A stretch of DNA of 10,707 bases from the NCBI GenBank assembly GCA_003483125.1, contig DMWU01000261.1, positions 1 through 10,707 on the forward strand, in the 5' to 3' direction. The DNA comes from Erythrobacter sp. (GTDB taxonomy: Bacteria; Pseudomonadota; Alphaproteobacteria; Sphingomonadales; Sphingomonadaceae). The position numbers were made by a program, and so were the translations under genes. Shown here piece after piece: positions 1-6,418 of this stretch (its first letter is position 1; each line of letters begins with the position of its first letter). Below the pieces are notes generated by a model. That model saw only the letters and a program-made list of their open reading frames with translations, was not told the origin of the DNA and ran no database searches.

Positions 1-44
1 ATTTCAACAATTTGATCTTTAAGATTTTCTTTGTGATAGCTCAT
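1..44 (-). CDS. TetR-family transcriptional regulator, N-terminal fragment
   Basis: Read leftward from an ATG at 44-42, the frame is open to the window edge and encodes MSYHKENLKDQIVE. This matches the usual opening of TetR-type repressors (MSYHxxNLRxxLL-), just before the helix-turn-helix. Only 14 codons are visible, so the ligand domain and full length are unknown. The gene diverges from the 135-662 gene across a 90-bp gap with two 21-bp palindromes of the size TetR dimers bind. The simple reading is a repressor controlling itself and its neighbour. No Shine-Dalgarno sequence precedes the ATG. A candidate promoter (TTTACT at 81-76, 17-bp spacer, TATATT at 58-53) would start transcription almost at the ATG, so the message could be leaderless. 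The family call rests on a short stretch plus context. Confidence 0.6.
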   Translation of the reverse strand, partial: MSYHKENLKDQIVE

Positions 45-64
45 ATTAAGTCAATATATAAGTA

Positions 65-85
65 AATGTTGACTAAGTAAACATT
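65..85. promoter_or_regulatory. Palindromic operator 1 (probable TetR-type site)
   Basis: A 21-bp near-perfect palindrome of form AATGTT-N-ACT-A-AGT-N-AACATT, centred on base 75. Only the centre and the two N positions break symmetry. It covers the candidate -35 elements of both divergent promoters (TTGACT at 69-74 rightward, TTTACT at 81-76 leftward), so a bound dimer could block both genes. The binding protein is inferred from the adjacent TetR-like gene. Confidence 0.6.
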
Positions 86-97
86 AGTATATAAGAT
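69..97 (+). promoter_or_regulatory. Candidate sigma-70 promoter for the 135-662 gene
   Basis: TTGACT at 69-74 (5 of 6 match to TTGACA), a 17-bp spacer and TAAGAT at 92-97 form a plausible housekeeping promoter. The predicted start is near 104, inside the second palindrome. The -35 lies in operator 1 and the start in operator 2, the arrangement expected for tight repression. This is motif reading only. Confidence 0.5.
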
Positions 98-115
98 GTT
101 AACTAAGTAAACATT
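95..115. promoter_or_regulatory. Palindromic operator 2 (probable TetR-type site)
   Basis: A second copy of the palindrome, of form (G)ATGTT-A-ACT-A-AGT-A-AACAT(T), centred on base 105. The 24-bp blocks 66-89 and 96-119 are identical except for one base, with a 30-bp period, about three helical turns. Two dimers would therefore sit on the same DNA face. The repeat ends just before the AGAGGA ribosome binding site at 119-124. Confidence 0.6.
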
Positions 116-134
116 AGTAGAGGATACAACACAA

Positions 135-662
135 ATGTCTGAGATTAACAATCAATACATAAAATTATTTCAAACTGTCTGCGACGCGCCAATTAATGCG
201 CCCGTGGAAGCCTTTAATCTGCATGACTGGGTTTTTACGTTATCCGATAAGGACTACCAGACCACCGCGAGGGGGCATATTGGGGCTGGATCAAGCATCC
301 ACACAGATGGCACACAAACATCGGTCAACGTAGAAAGTGTGGGAGGCAACCTGTTAGTCCAACACTATGTTGCAGAAGTAAAACAACCTGATTACGTCAA
401 GATGGTGTCGTTCTCTGATCTCTGGCTCATGAAGTTGGTGCACGTGGTCGTCAAGGTGACGTGGGAGATGCAACTCATTTCAGTTTCCGAGAATGAATGT
501 AAGTTTCAAAATACGGTATTGGTAGAACATCCTCATTTCATTATGAAAATTTTGTCAGCTTTAGCATTGGGCGGTTTTTTCGTGCGAAAGCATAATGAAG
601 AAGAAACACCTTTATTTGCTCAAAACTTATATGAAAGAACATTTAAAGGAAGTGAAGATTAG
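135..662 (+). CDS. Hypothetical protein, possibly SRPBCC-like, under divergent TetR-type control
   Basis: A 175-residue protein I do not recognise. The ATG at 135 follows an AGAGGA ribosome binding site at 119-124. There is no signal peptide and no clear membrane span, though a hydrophobic stretch lies around residues 134-150. The alternating polar/hydrophobic strands in the middle (VNVESVGG, LLVQHYVAEV, WEMQLISVSENECKFQNTV) and a helical C-terminus would fit a START/SRPBCC ligand-binding fold; that is a weak guess from texture, not motifs. The coding sequence is visibly richer in A+T than the genes from 1158 onward, which suggests horizontal acquisition. Pairing with a TetR-type regulator hints at a role in response to a small hydrophobic molecule, but no substrate can be named. 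Confidence 0.75.
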   Translation: MSEINNQYIKLFQTVCDAPINAPVEAFNLHDWVFTLSDKDYQTTARGHIGAGSSIHTDGTQTSVNVESVGGNLLVQHYVAEVKQPDYVKMVSFSDLWLMKLVHVVVKVTWEMQLISVSENECKFQNTVLVEHPHFIMKILSALALGGFFVRKHNEEETPLFAQNLYERTFKGSED

Positions 663-705
663 GGGTCGGGTTAATTCCACTCTGTTACTGTGAAGTGACC
701 TATCA

Positions 706-1074
706 ATGAAAGTACAGGGCGGCTGTCATTGCAGGGCTGTGCGGTTTGAAGCAGAAATTCCAGGCCATGTAGAGTTGCTGCAATGCAATTGCTCGATCTG
801 CACCCCCTCAGGTTATCTCCATTGCATAGTCCCACATGAGGATTTCTTACTGCTGAGTGCAAAGGACGTCCTCACTTCATATCGGTTCGGTACAGGGCAG
901 GCTGAGCATCTTTTTTGCAAGATTTGCGGCATAAAGAGCTTTTACCAACCACGGTCTCACCCCGACTGCTGGAGTATCCAATTTGCGTGTCTAGATCCTG
1001 ACCATGGGATCGCCTCCAGGATAGTTACCTTTGATGGCCAGAACTGGGAGAATGCGAGCAAAAATCTCGGCTGA
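706..1074 (+). CDS. GFA / CENP-V domain zinc protein
   Basis: A 122-residue single-domain protein of the GFA family (glutathione-dependent formaldehyde-activating enzyme, or CENP-V/GFA fold). It has the family's cysteine pattern: GCHC at residues 6-9 (C7, C9), CNCSIC at 27-32 (C27, C29, C32) and CKIC at 71-74 (C71, C74), followed by glycine. In the family these bind two zinc ions. The founding member adds glutathione to formaldehyde, but most homologues have unknown substrates, so an enzymatic role is not assigned. The length is typical. The ATG at 706 has only a weak purine-rich stretch upstream (GAAGTG, 692-697). It lies 43 bp after the preceding gene and may be cotranscribed with it. Confidence 0.82.
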   Translation: MKVQGGCHCRAVRFEAEIPGHVELLQCNCSICTPSGYLHCIVPHEDFLLLSAKDVLTSYRFGTGQAEHLFCKICGIKSFYQPRSHPDCWSIQFACLDPDHGIASRIVTFDGQNWENASKNLG

Positions 1075-1118
1075 ATTACAATGCTTTGATCTGGATAAAA
1101 CCAGCTTTAAGGCTGTGG

Positions 1119-1135
1119 TTTACCCGGTACTAACC
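1119..1135 (+). promoter_or_regulatory. CtrA-like binding site upstream of the GGDEF-EAL gene
   Basis: TTTACC-CGGTA-CTAACC resembles the alphaproteobacterial CtrA box TTAACC-N5-TTAACC, matching 10 of 12 specified positions. CtrA is known to control motility and cyclic-di-GMP genes in several sphingomonads, so the location before this gene is sensible. One site found by eye in a short gap could be chance, and no matching -10 was identified. Confidence 0.3.
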
Positions 1136-1157
1136 TTTTGGCGGTAATCGCCTGTGT

Positions 1158-3512
1158 GTGGGTAACAAGAACGCATATTCTGACCTCATGGCTGAGGAGA
1201 TCAGCGCGCCCGATGTAATCGGGCTACGTGGTCCCAGGGATGCGCGCTGGGCAAAATTGCGCAGTTTGCAGTTTAGCGCCACGGCTCGCTTTGCGCTCTC
1301 GCGATTGCTCGGCCACTTGATCTTTGGTGTCCTCGTGGCCGCAATATTCTACCCTGCGATCGAGATCCAATGGCTATCGCTTTGGGTGGCCTCCATCGGC
1401 ATCGTGTCTATCAGTAGCTTTCTGATCGACCGCAAGCTCGATAGTCTCGACCATCGCAGCCTTACGAATGAGGAATTCAACAGCGTAGCAGCGAGGTCGA
1501 TACTGGCGGGTGCGATATGGTCCGTTCCGATCCTTTTCTTCGCCCCGCTTGGCAACATTGAAGACCTTTTGACCCTGTGGCTTGTCATGTCCGTAATGGC
1601 CATGCTCCCCACTTTGCTCGCTGTAGCGACACCCCTAGGCAACATTGCATTCTTGGCCACTACCGGTATCGCCGCGGTCGTAGGATTCGTTCGTCTCGAC
1701 CTGATCGAAGTTGCCGTAGTTGCGATGCTCTTCCAGTTCCTATCAGCGCTTGGGAATGTCGAGATCGCTCGCACTTACCTGGCGGCAAAGCTGGCTCAGA
1801 TGGGCGTCGCTGAAAAGGAAGAGGTCGTCTCGCTCTTGTTGCGCGAAAATCAGGAGAACGAGGCGGATTGGCTTTGGCAGGTGGACACATTGAGGCGTGT
1901 ACGCTCTGTGTCACCACGTTTTGCATTCGCTCTTGGCTGTGATCAGAAGGAGGCAGAAGGCAAGCCGCTGCTTGACCTGATTGCCGGGTCAGCGGAATCG
2001 TCCTCCACTGTAAACAACAGCATTCGCGAACTGTCCGAAAGCTTGAAAAGTCGGCAGAACTTCTCAAATCTGGTTGTGAAAGTCGAGATAGGCGGAGAGG
2101 CGCGCTGCTGGCAGTTGTCGGGTACGCCAATCATCAATGAATATGGCGTCTTTGTTGGCTTTAGGGGCGTTGGTTCGGATGTTACCGAGCAGCGCAAGTC
2201 TTCGGAAAAGATCGCATATCTTGCTCGATACGACACGCTCACATCGCTCCCAAATCGCCTCCAACTGACCGAGGCCTTGGGCGATGCGCTGGCATATGCG
2301 GAAAACTGGCGAACGCGTTGCGCGTTCATGATGGTCGATCTCGACAGGTTCAAGGCAGTCAACGATACGCTGGGCCACCTTGTGGGAGACAAGCTGCTGG
2401 CTCAGGTTTCCTTGCGGCTCAAGTCGCTCATGGGTGAAGGACAGATGTGCGGTCGTCTGGGTGGCGACGAGTTCGCGATTGTTATGAACGATGCCAGCGA
2501 TGGCAAGGTGATCCGTGATCTTGCACTGACCGTGATAGAGCGGCTTTCAGAGCCCTACACGGTCGACAATCATACGCTTTATGTTGGCGCGAGCGTAGGA
2601 TCGGCCATGGGTCCGCGCGATGGCAAAAGCGTCGAAGAGATAATGCGCAATGCCGACCTGGCACTTTACCGGGCAAAAGATGGTGGCGGTGGCGAGCATC
2701 GCCAATTCGAACCCGCGCTACACGCTGTGGCCGAAGAGCGCCGGCGCCTTGAGGATGCACTTCGCAGTGCATTGGATCGCGACGAGTTGCTACTCCAGTT
2801 CCAGCCTGTTGTGAGCGCGGATACGGGAGAACTCGTCAGTTTCGAGGCTCTTGTTCGGTGGCAAAGTTCAGAGTTGGGTTTTGTCAGCCCGGCCAAGTTC
2901 ATTCCTCTTGCGGAGGATACTCGTCAGATCATCGAGATCGGACGCTGGGTATTGCAGAACGCATGCATGGAGGCGCGTAATTGGCCTGATCATGTGAAGG
3001 TGAATATCAACGTTTCACCGGAGCAGCTGCTTGAGCCCACCTTTACCGACGAAGTTGTCTCGGCTCTGGCAAGCACGGGATTGCGGCCCGAAAGGCTGGA
3101 GATAGAAGTTACCGAAAGCATATTCCTTCGAGATGCAAGCGTGGCGCGCGCAGCGCTTGAGCAGATCATGGCGCTAGGCTGTAGCGTTGCGATGGATGAC
3201 TTCGGTACTGGCTATTCTTCGCTCGGCTACCTGCGCAAACTGCATTTCTCGACCATTAAAGTCGATCGCAGTTTTGTTGAGGGTGCCGTGCAGGGCAACC
3301 CGGAAAGCCTCGCGATCATTCGTGCCGTGGTGGCTATGGCGCAAAGCCTAGACATGAGCACAACCGCAGAAGGTGTTGAGACTCAGGAACAGGCTGAGCT
3401 CGTCAGAAGCCTGGGATGCGACAAGATCCAGGGTTATCATTTTGGTCGCCCGATGAGCGCATTGGATGCGCGCAGCATCTTCAGCCCCAGCGACTATCGG
3501 AAAGAGGCCTAA
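1158..3512 (+). CDS. Membrane-anchored PAS-GGDEF-EAL cyclic-di-GMP signalling protein
   Basis: A 784-residue inner membrane protein that probably makes and/or degrades cyclic-di-GMP. Hydrophobic segments span about residues 50-200 (roughly five to six helices). A PAS-like region follows at about 235-346, ending in the usual linker DVTEQRK. The GGDEF domain (about 350-515) has the intact motif GGDEF at 435-439. Its product-inhibition I-site is lost, because the expected RxxD five residues before the motif reads GEGQ. The EAL domain (about 530-775) keeps EAL 563-565, NINVS 616-620, EVTES 650-654, DDFGTGY 680-686, KVDRSF 701-706, EGVE 738-741 and QGY 758-760, so phosphodiesterase activity is likely. 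The start is uncertain: GTG at 1158 gives the longest frame, but the in-frame ATG at 1188 (MAEEIS-) is equally reasonable; neither has a good ribosome binding site. It converges on purQ. Confidence 0.93.
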   Translation: MGNKNAYSDLMAEEISAPDVIGLRGPRDARWAKLRSLQFSATARFALSRLLGHLIFGVLVAAIFYPAIEIQWLSLWVASIGIVSISSFLIDRKLDSLDHRSLTNEEFNSVAARSILAGAIWSVPILFFAPLGNIEDLLTLWLVMSVMAMLPTLLAVATPLGNIAFLATTGIAAVVGFVRLDLIEVAVVAMLFQFLSALGNVEIARTYLAAKLAQMGVAEKEEVVSLLLRENQENEADWLWQVDTLRRVRSVSPRFAFALGCDQKEAEGKPLLDLIAGSAESSSTVNNSIRELSESLKSRQNFSNLVVKVEIGGEARCWQLSGTPIINEYGVFVGFRGVGSDVTEQRKSSEKIAYLARYDTLTSLPNRLQLTEALGDALAYAENWRTRCAFMMVDLDRFKAVNDTLGHLVGDKLLAQVSLRLKSLMGEGQMCGRLGGDEFAIVMNDASDGKVIRDLALTVIERLSEPYTVDNHTLYVGASVGSAMGPRDGKSVEEIMRNADLALYRAKDGGGGEHRQFEPALHAVAEERRRLEDALRSALDRDELLLQFQPVVSADTGELVSFEALVRWQSSELGFVSPAKFIPLAEDTRQIIEIGRWVLQNACMEARNWPDHVKVNINVSPEQLLEPTFTDEVVSALASTGLRPERLEIEVTESIFLRDASVARAALEQIMALGCSVAMDDFGTGYSSLGYLRKLHFSTIKVDRSFVEGAVQGNPESLAIIRAVVAMAQSLDMSTTAEGVETQEQAELVRSLGCDKIQGYHFGRPMSALDARSIFSPSDYRKEA

Positions 3513-3533
3513 AGTCTCTCGAAGCTAGGCCTC
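3504..3533. terminator. Inverted repeat spanning both convergent stop codons
   Basis: GAGGCCTA at 3504-3511 and TAGGCCTC at 3526-3533 form a perfect 8-bp stem with a 14-nt loop. The left arm is the last codons and stop of the GGDEF-EAL gene (Glu-Ala-stop); the right arm is the same for purQ on the other strand. It could act as a bidirectional terminator, but there is no U-tract on either side. The symmetry may simply follow from both proteins ending in Glu-Ala. Confidence 0.3.
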
Positions 3534-4202
3534 AAGCAGCGCCCCGAGGGCATTCTCGAACAGGCCGCGGCCATCACTACTTCCATGCTCTGGTTCGATC
3601 GCCCGTTCGGGGTGTGGCATCATGCCCAGCACGTTGCCCTGATCGTTTATGATGCCAGCAATGTCATTGCGAGAGCCATTGCATGGCTCAGCATAGCGGA
3701 ATGCAATGCGACCTTCGCTTTCCAACTGGTTTAGCGTGTCCTCGTTGGCAAAGAAGTTGCCGTCATGATGGGCGACAGGGATATTGATAGTTTCGCCCTG
3801 CTCATAGCCGCCTGTGAAGAGAGTCTGGCTGTTCTCAACCGTGAGCGGCACCGTCCGACATATAAAATTCTGGCTAGCGTTTCGCATCAACGCCCCTGGC
3901 AACAGGCCAGTTTCCGTGAGTACCTGGAACCCGTTGCATACGCCCAGTACGGGAACGCCGCGCCCGGCCGCGCTGATAACGGACTTCATGATCGGGCTGC
4001 GTGCAGCCATTGCGCCAGAGCGGAGATAATCGCCGTAGGAAAACCCGCCGGGTAGCGCGATGAAATCGAGCCCATCGGGTAATTCGCTATCGCCATGCCA
4101 CAACCTCAACGGCTCGCGGCCTGAAACCTTTTCGATCGCTACCGCCATGTCGCGGTCGCAATTGGAACCCGGGAACGTGATTACAGCAGCGCCAAATCCC
4201 AT
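3525..4202 (-). CDS. purQ: Phosphoribosylformylglycinamidine synthase, glutaminase subunit PurQ
   Basis: A 225-residue class I glutamine amidotransferase. It releases ammonia from glutamine for conversion of FGAR to FGAM, the fourth step of purine synthesis, working in a complex with PurS and PurL. Visible features: N-terminal [14 protein letters not shown], the oxyanion strand region [13 protein letters not shown] (51-63), nucleophile C89 in GVCNGFQ, and H197/E199 in MMPHPER, completing the catalytic triad. The length is normal for the small PurQ type. I chose the ATG at 4202 over a longer frame because AAGGAG (4216-4211) sits 8 nt upstream and homology begins there. It follows purS by 17 bp. 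purL is not in the window. Confidence 0.96.
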   Translation of the reverse strand: MGFGAAVITFPGSNCDRDMAVAIEKVSGREPLRLWHGDSELPDGLDFIALPGGFSYGDYLRSGAMAARSPIMKSVISAAGRGVPVLGVCNGFQVLTETGLLPGALMRNASQNFICRTVPLTVENSQTLFTGGYEQGETINIPVAHHDGNFFANEDTLNQLESEGRIAFRYAEPCNGSRNDIAGIINDQGNVLGMMPHPERAIEPEHGSSDGRGLFENALGALLEA

Positions 4203-4219
4203 GGTTGAGGCTCCTTCGA

Positions 4220-4450
4220 CTAAAGCTTTTCGATCGAGTAATCCTCGATCACCATATTGGCCAGCAATTGGCGGCACATCGTGTCGAGGTCTTCGTTGCT
4301 TGTGCTTTCGGCAACATCGAGTTCGACAACCCGGCCAATGCGTACATCTTCGACACCAGCAAATCCCAGCCCTTCAAGAGCGTGGTGCACAGCGCGCCCC
4401 TGTGGATCAAGGACACCCGGCTTTAGCCGAACCAGGACACGAACTTTCAT
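4220..4450 (-). CDS. purS: Phosphoribosylformylglycinamidine synthase subunit PurS
   Basis: A 76-residue protein beginning [18 protein letters not shown], the characteristic PurS opening, followed by the conserved GLGF-V-DVRIGR region. PurS bridges PurQ and PurL and is needed for ammonia transfer in the three-part FGAM synthase; large fused PurL enzymes lack it. The ATG at 4450 is preferred over one at 4456 because of ribosome binding site spacing. It is read just before purQ, and upstream lies the M16 peptidase remnant rather than purC directly, so the purine genes are interrupted by dead sequence. Confidence 0.95.
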   Translation of the reverse strand: MKVRVLVRLKPGVLDPQGRAVHHALEGLGFAGVEDVRIGRVVELDVAESTSNEDLDTMCRQLLANMVIEDYSIEKL

Positions 4451-4457
4451 GTGCATT

Positions 4458-4462
4458 TCCTT
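4458..4462 (-). promoter_or_regulatory. Ribosome binding site that fixes the purS start
   Basis: AAGGA lies 7 nt before the ATG at 4450 but only 1 nt before the alternative ATG at 4456. The spacing favours the shorter protein starting MKVRV. Confidence 0.6.
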
Positions 4463-4563
4463 GTATTGCGTTTGGGCCCAGACGCTTAGGCTGCGCCTAT
4501 AGCGCCGATTTCAGCAATCGCAATCGGATTGAAGGACTTGCCCACTGTAACGACGAGGCAGTG

Positions 4564-4838
4564 CTATGCTTCTTCGCGCGGCAGCACCAGCAATTCGACG
4601 GCTTGGTCGATATCGAGATATTGAGACGCAACCCTCAATAAATCTTCGGGAGTCAATTCTCGCGCAGTATGTAGCGCATACCGTTTTCAAGCACGCCGAA
4701 GTGGAATTCGGGATCGACCGGGATGTCGCTCTCTTCAAACGCCCATATCGGTTCGGGAGTAGGCGCCGTGTCTTCAGCATTAACTGGCGCGGCGCAGAGC
4801 GCGGCAACAACTGCAATACACTTTAGAGCTCTCATCAT
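4564..4838 (-). pseudogene. Remnant of an M16-family zinc peptidase gene with large internal deletion
   Basis: From an ATG at 4838 (or 4835) the frame encodes a signal peptide (MRALKCIAVVAALCAAPVNA) and then the typical mature start of periplasmic M16 peptidases, SDIPVDPEFHFGVLENGMRY, ending at a TGA (4655-4653) after ILREN. In another frame, starting inside that stop region, the sequence continues LTPEDLLRVASQYLDIDQ then AVELLVLPREEA and a stop at 4566-4564. This looks like the end of the same family of protein. M16 proteins of this type are usually several hundred residues or more, so nearly all of the gene, including the HxxEH zinc site, is gone. A fused, frame-shifted two-end remnant is the best reading. 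The C-terminal match is from memory of family sequences. A product, if any, would be a ~60-residue exported peptide. Confidence 0.75.
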
Positions 4839-4905
4839 TGCGTGCTGAACCATACCAGCGATCATGACAAGCGGATGAAACGATAGGATGGCGGCAGGAC
4901 CGTCA

Positions 4906-5709
4906 CTATTTCTTGGGTTTGGGAGAACCACGCAACCGGCTGCGATGCGAAGAAAGGTCGAGAACTTCCCCCGGCTCCGTCTCTTCATTCTGTAGCAAGC
5001 CTAGACGCCGTGCGACCTCACGATATGCTTCCTCTTCGCCACCCAGGTCCCGGCGGAAGCGATCCTTATCGAGCTTTTCGCCCGTGTTCATGTCCCAAAG
5101 GCGGCAGCCATCCGGGCTTATCTCGTCAGCCAGGATAACGCGGCTGAAATCGCCCTCGAAAATGCGCCCGAATTCCAGCTTGAAGTCGATCAGGCGAATA
5201 TCGATCGCGGCGAACATACCGCACATGAAATCATTGATGCGGATCGCCATGGAGGCGATGTCCTGCATTTCTTCGGCTGATGCCCAATTGAAGCAGGCGA
5301 TATGTTCCTCGGCAATCAGGGGATCACCCAAGGAATCATCCTTGTAGTAATATTCGATCAGCGTGTGGGGCAATTGCTCGCCCTCCGGAATACCGAGACG
5401 CTTGGAGATTGATCCCGCTGCGACATTACGCAGTACGACTTCAATCGGAATGATTTCAACCTGACGAACCAATTGCTCACGCATATTCAGGCGACGGATG
5501 AAGTGGGTTGGAATGCCAATATGCGCGAGACGGGTGAATACATGTTCGCTAATGCGATTATTGATCACACCTTTGCCGTTGATCGTGCCTTTCTTCTCGG
5601 CATTGAATGCGGTCGCATCATCCTTGAAATACTGAATCAGAGTGCCAGGTTCGGGGCCTTCGTATAGGACTTTAGCCTTGCCTTCATAAATTTGGCGACG
5701 ACGCGACAT
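4906..5709 (-). CDS. purC: Phosphoribosylaminoimidazole-succinocarboxamide synthase (SAICAR synthetase)
   Basis: A 267-residue cytoplasmic enzyme that joins aspartate to CAIR using ATP, the eighth step of purine synthesis. Family motifs in order: [15 protein letters not shown] (residues 4-18), [18 protein letters not shown] with [12 protein letters not shown], the ribose-phosphate region [31 protein letters not shown] and [14 protein letters not shown]. The C-terminal ~30 residues are basic and low in complexity (ending RGSPKPKK) and extend beyond the E. coli enzyme (237 residues). The ATG at 5709 is chosen because CAGGAA (5722-5717) lies 7 nt upstream and homology begins at once. A long 5' leader with a strong hairpin precedes it. 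Downstream are the M16 remnant, purS and purQ, all on the same strand. Confidence 0.96.
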   Translation of the reverse strand: MSRRRQIYEGKAKVLYEGPEPGTLIQYFKDDATAFNAEKKGTINGKGVINNRISEHVFTRLAHIGIPTHFIRRLNMREQLVRQVEIIPIEVVLRNVAAGSISKRLGIPEGEQLPHTLIEYYYKDDSLGDPLIAEEHIACFNWASAEEMQDIASMAIRINDFMCGMFAAIDIRLIDFKLEFGRIFEGDFSRVILADEISPDGCRLWDMNTGEKLDKDRFRRDLGGEEEAYREVARRLGLLQNEETEPGEVLDLSSHRSRLRGSPKPKK

Positions 5710-5736
5710 AATTTGATTCCTGCTGCAAGAACGCGT

Positions 5737-5780
5737 CGCCCCGGCTTGGCGGACGAACATTTCGTCGCTGCGCCGGGGCG
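5737..5780 (-). repeat. Strong hairpin in the purC leader
   Basis: CGCCCCGGC (5737-5745) pairs perfectly with GCCGGGGCG (5772-5780). Inside, GACGAA (5752-5757) pairs perfectly with TTCGTC (5761-5766) around a 3-nt loop. Between the two stems 5747-5750 can pair with 5770-5767, two of those as G-U. The result is an almost continuous stem of about 19 bp over 44 nt, ending 27 nt before the purC ATG. No U-run follows on the purC strand, so it is not a classical terminator. It may be a leader regulatory structure, an mRNA stabiliser or a dispersed palindromic repeat. Confidence 0.55.
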
Positions 5781-5861
5781 TTGATCGTTTCATACCGCTA
5801 TTGGCGCGCCAAGGCAATCAAAGCCGCTTTTGCGACCAAATTAGGTATTGAGCTGCATCAA

Positions 5862-5889
5862 ATTATTATTAATCAGTATTTTACGGCAA
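5862..5889 (-). promoter_or_regulatory. Candidate purC promoter
   Basis: On the minus strand, TTGCCG (5889-5884), a 16-bp spacer and AATAAT (5867-5862) lie in a locally AT-rich stretch. Transcription would start near 5855, giving a leader of about 145 nt that includes the hairpin at 5737-5780. The -35 match is weak; no other convincing promoter was seen in the 5710-5947 gap. Confidence 0.25.
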
Positions 5890-5947
5890 TTTCATCTAGA
5901 TTGATTGCTTTGTTCTATGGGGTGCGGTGAATCTATTAGGAGTAAAT

Positions 5948-6365
5948 ATGAGAGTTATATTCTTCGCAGCCATGCTTGCATTCGGCGGCGTCGCCAATGC
6001 AAGCGAACCCACTTCGCATGAGCAGATCGAGACTGTTGTCTAGAAATACCTGGATGGCACACAATTCGGAAAGCCCGAGTTAGTGGACGAGGCATTCCTG
6101 CCAAGCCTTGAAGTTCAGAGGCTTGATGAGGATGGATCACTACGCCGGAGGCTTGGCCCCGAATATATCGAGCGAATCAATCCTGGTGTAGAAACCCCCC
6201 GCTATGGTCGTATAGTGAGCATCGATGTCACGGATACTGCGGCGATGGTGAAGGTCGAGATCGAATGGAACGCCGCATCTAGACCGATCACATGCTGCTG
6301 TTGAAGGTCGAAGGAAACTGACAAATTTCCAACAAGATTACGACCTAGAGAGATCGATAATTTAG
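5948..6365 (+). pseudogene. Broken gene for a secreted lumazine-binding / NTF2-like protein
   Basis: A good AGGAG site (5938-5942) precedes ATG 5948. The frame gives a signal peptide (MRVIFFAAMLAFGGVANA), then SEPTSHEQIETVV and a TAG at 6041-6043. It continues in the same frame as KYLDGTQFGKPELVDEAFLP through YGRIVSIDVTDTAAMVKVEI. Around 6270-6286 one base appears lost: the next recognisable segment, DHMLLLKVEGN (6286-6318), is in another frame. A TGA at 6319-6321 stands where a Trp is expected before QISNKI. A further one-base loss near 6339 puts YDLER into a third frame, ending at TAG 6363-6365. The pattern (YLDG--DEAF--GRI-S-DV--AM-KVEI--DHMLLLKV-G-W-I-NKIYD) is that of small exported proteins of the putative lumazine-binding, SnoaL/NTF2-like group. 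Four lesions make a decayed gene far likelier than sequencing error. Confidence 0.72.
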
Positions 6366-6418
6366 CGTTTCTATGCCAAACTCGCTATCTGTCGGCAGTT
6401 GGACAAGCGTAGCGAATA

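Noticed and set aside
1098..1121. Imperfect hairpin (AAACC-AGC ... GCT-GT-GGTTT) after the GFA gene
   Set aside because: The stem is interrupted by a bulge and is not followed by a U-run, so I do not call it a terminator.
4511..4816. Minus-strand open frame of 101 codons through the M16 remnant
   Set aside because: It crosses the fusion point in a third frame with Arg/Ser-rich content. The recognisable peptidase pieces are in the other two frames.
6041..6043. TAG within the NTF2-like frame read as recoding or stop readthrough
   Set aside because: Further frame losses and a second stop lie downstream, so recoding at one site would not restore the protein.
5895..6283. Three TCTAGA hexamers (5895, 6039, 6278), two at lesions of the broken NTF2-like gene
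   Set aside because: Suggestive of a shared cause, but a fourth copy occurs inside the intact GFA gene. Chance clustering is not excluded and no mobile element uses them here.
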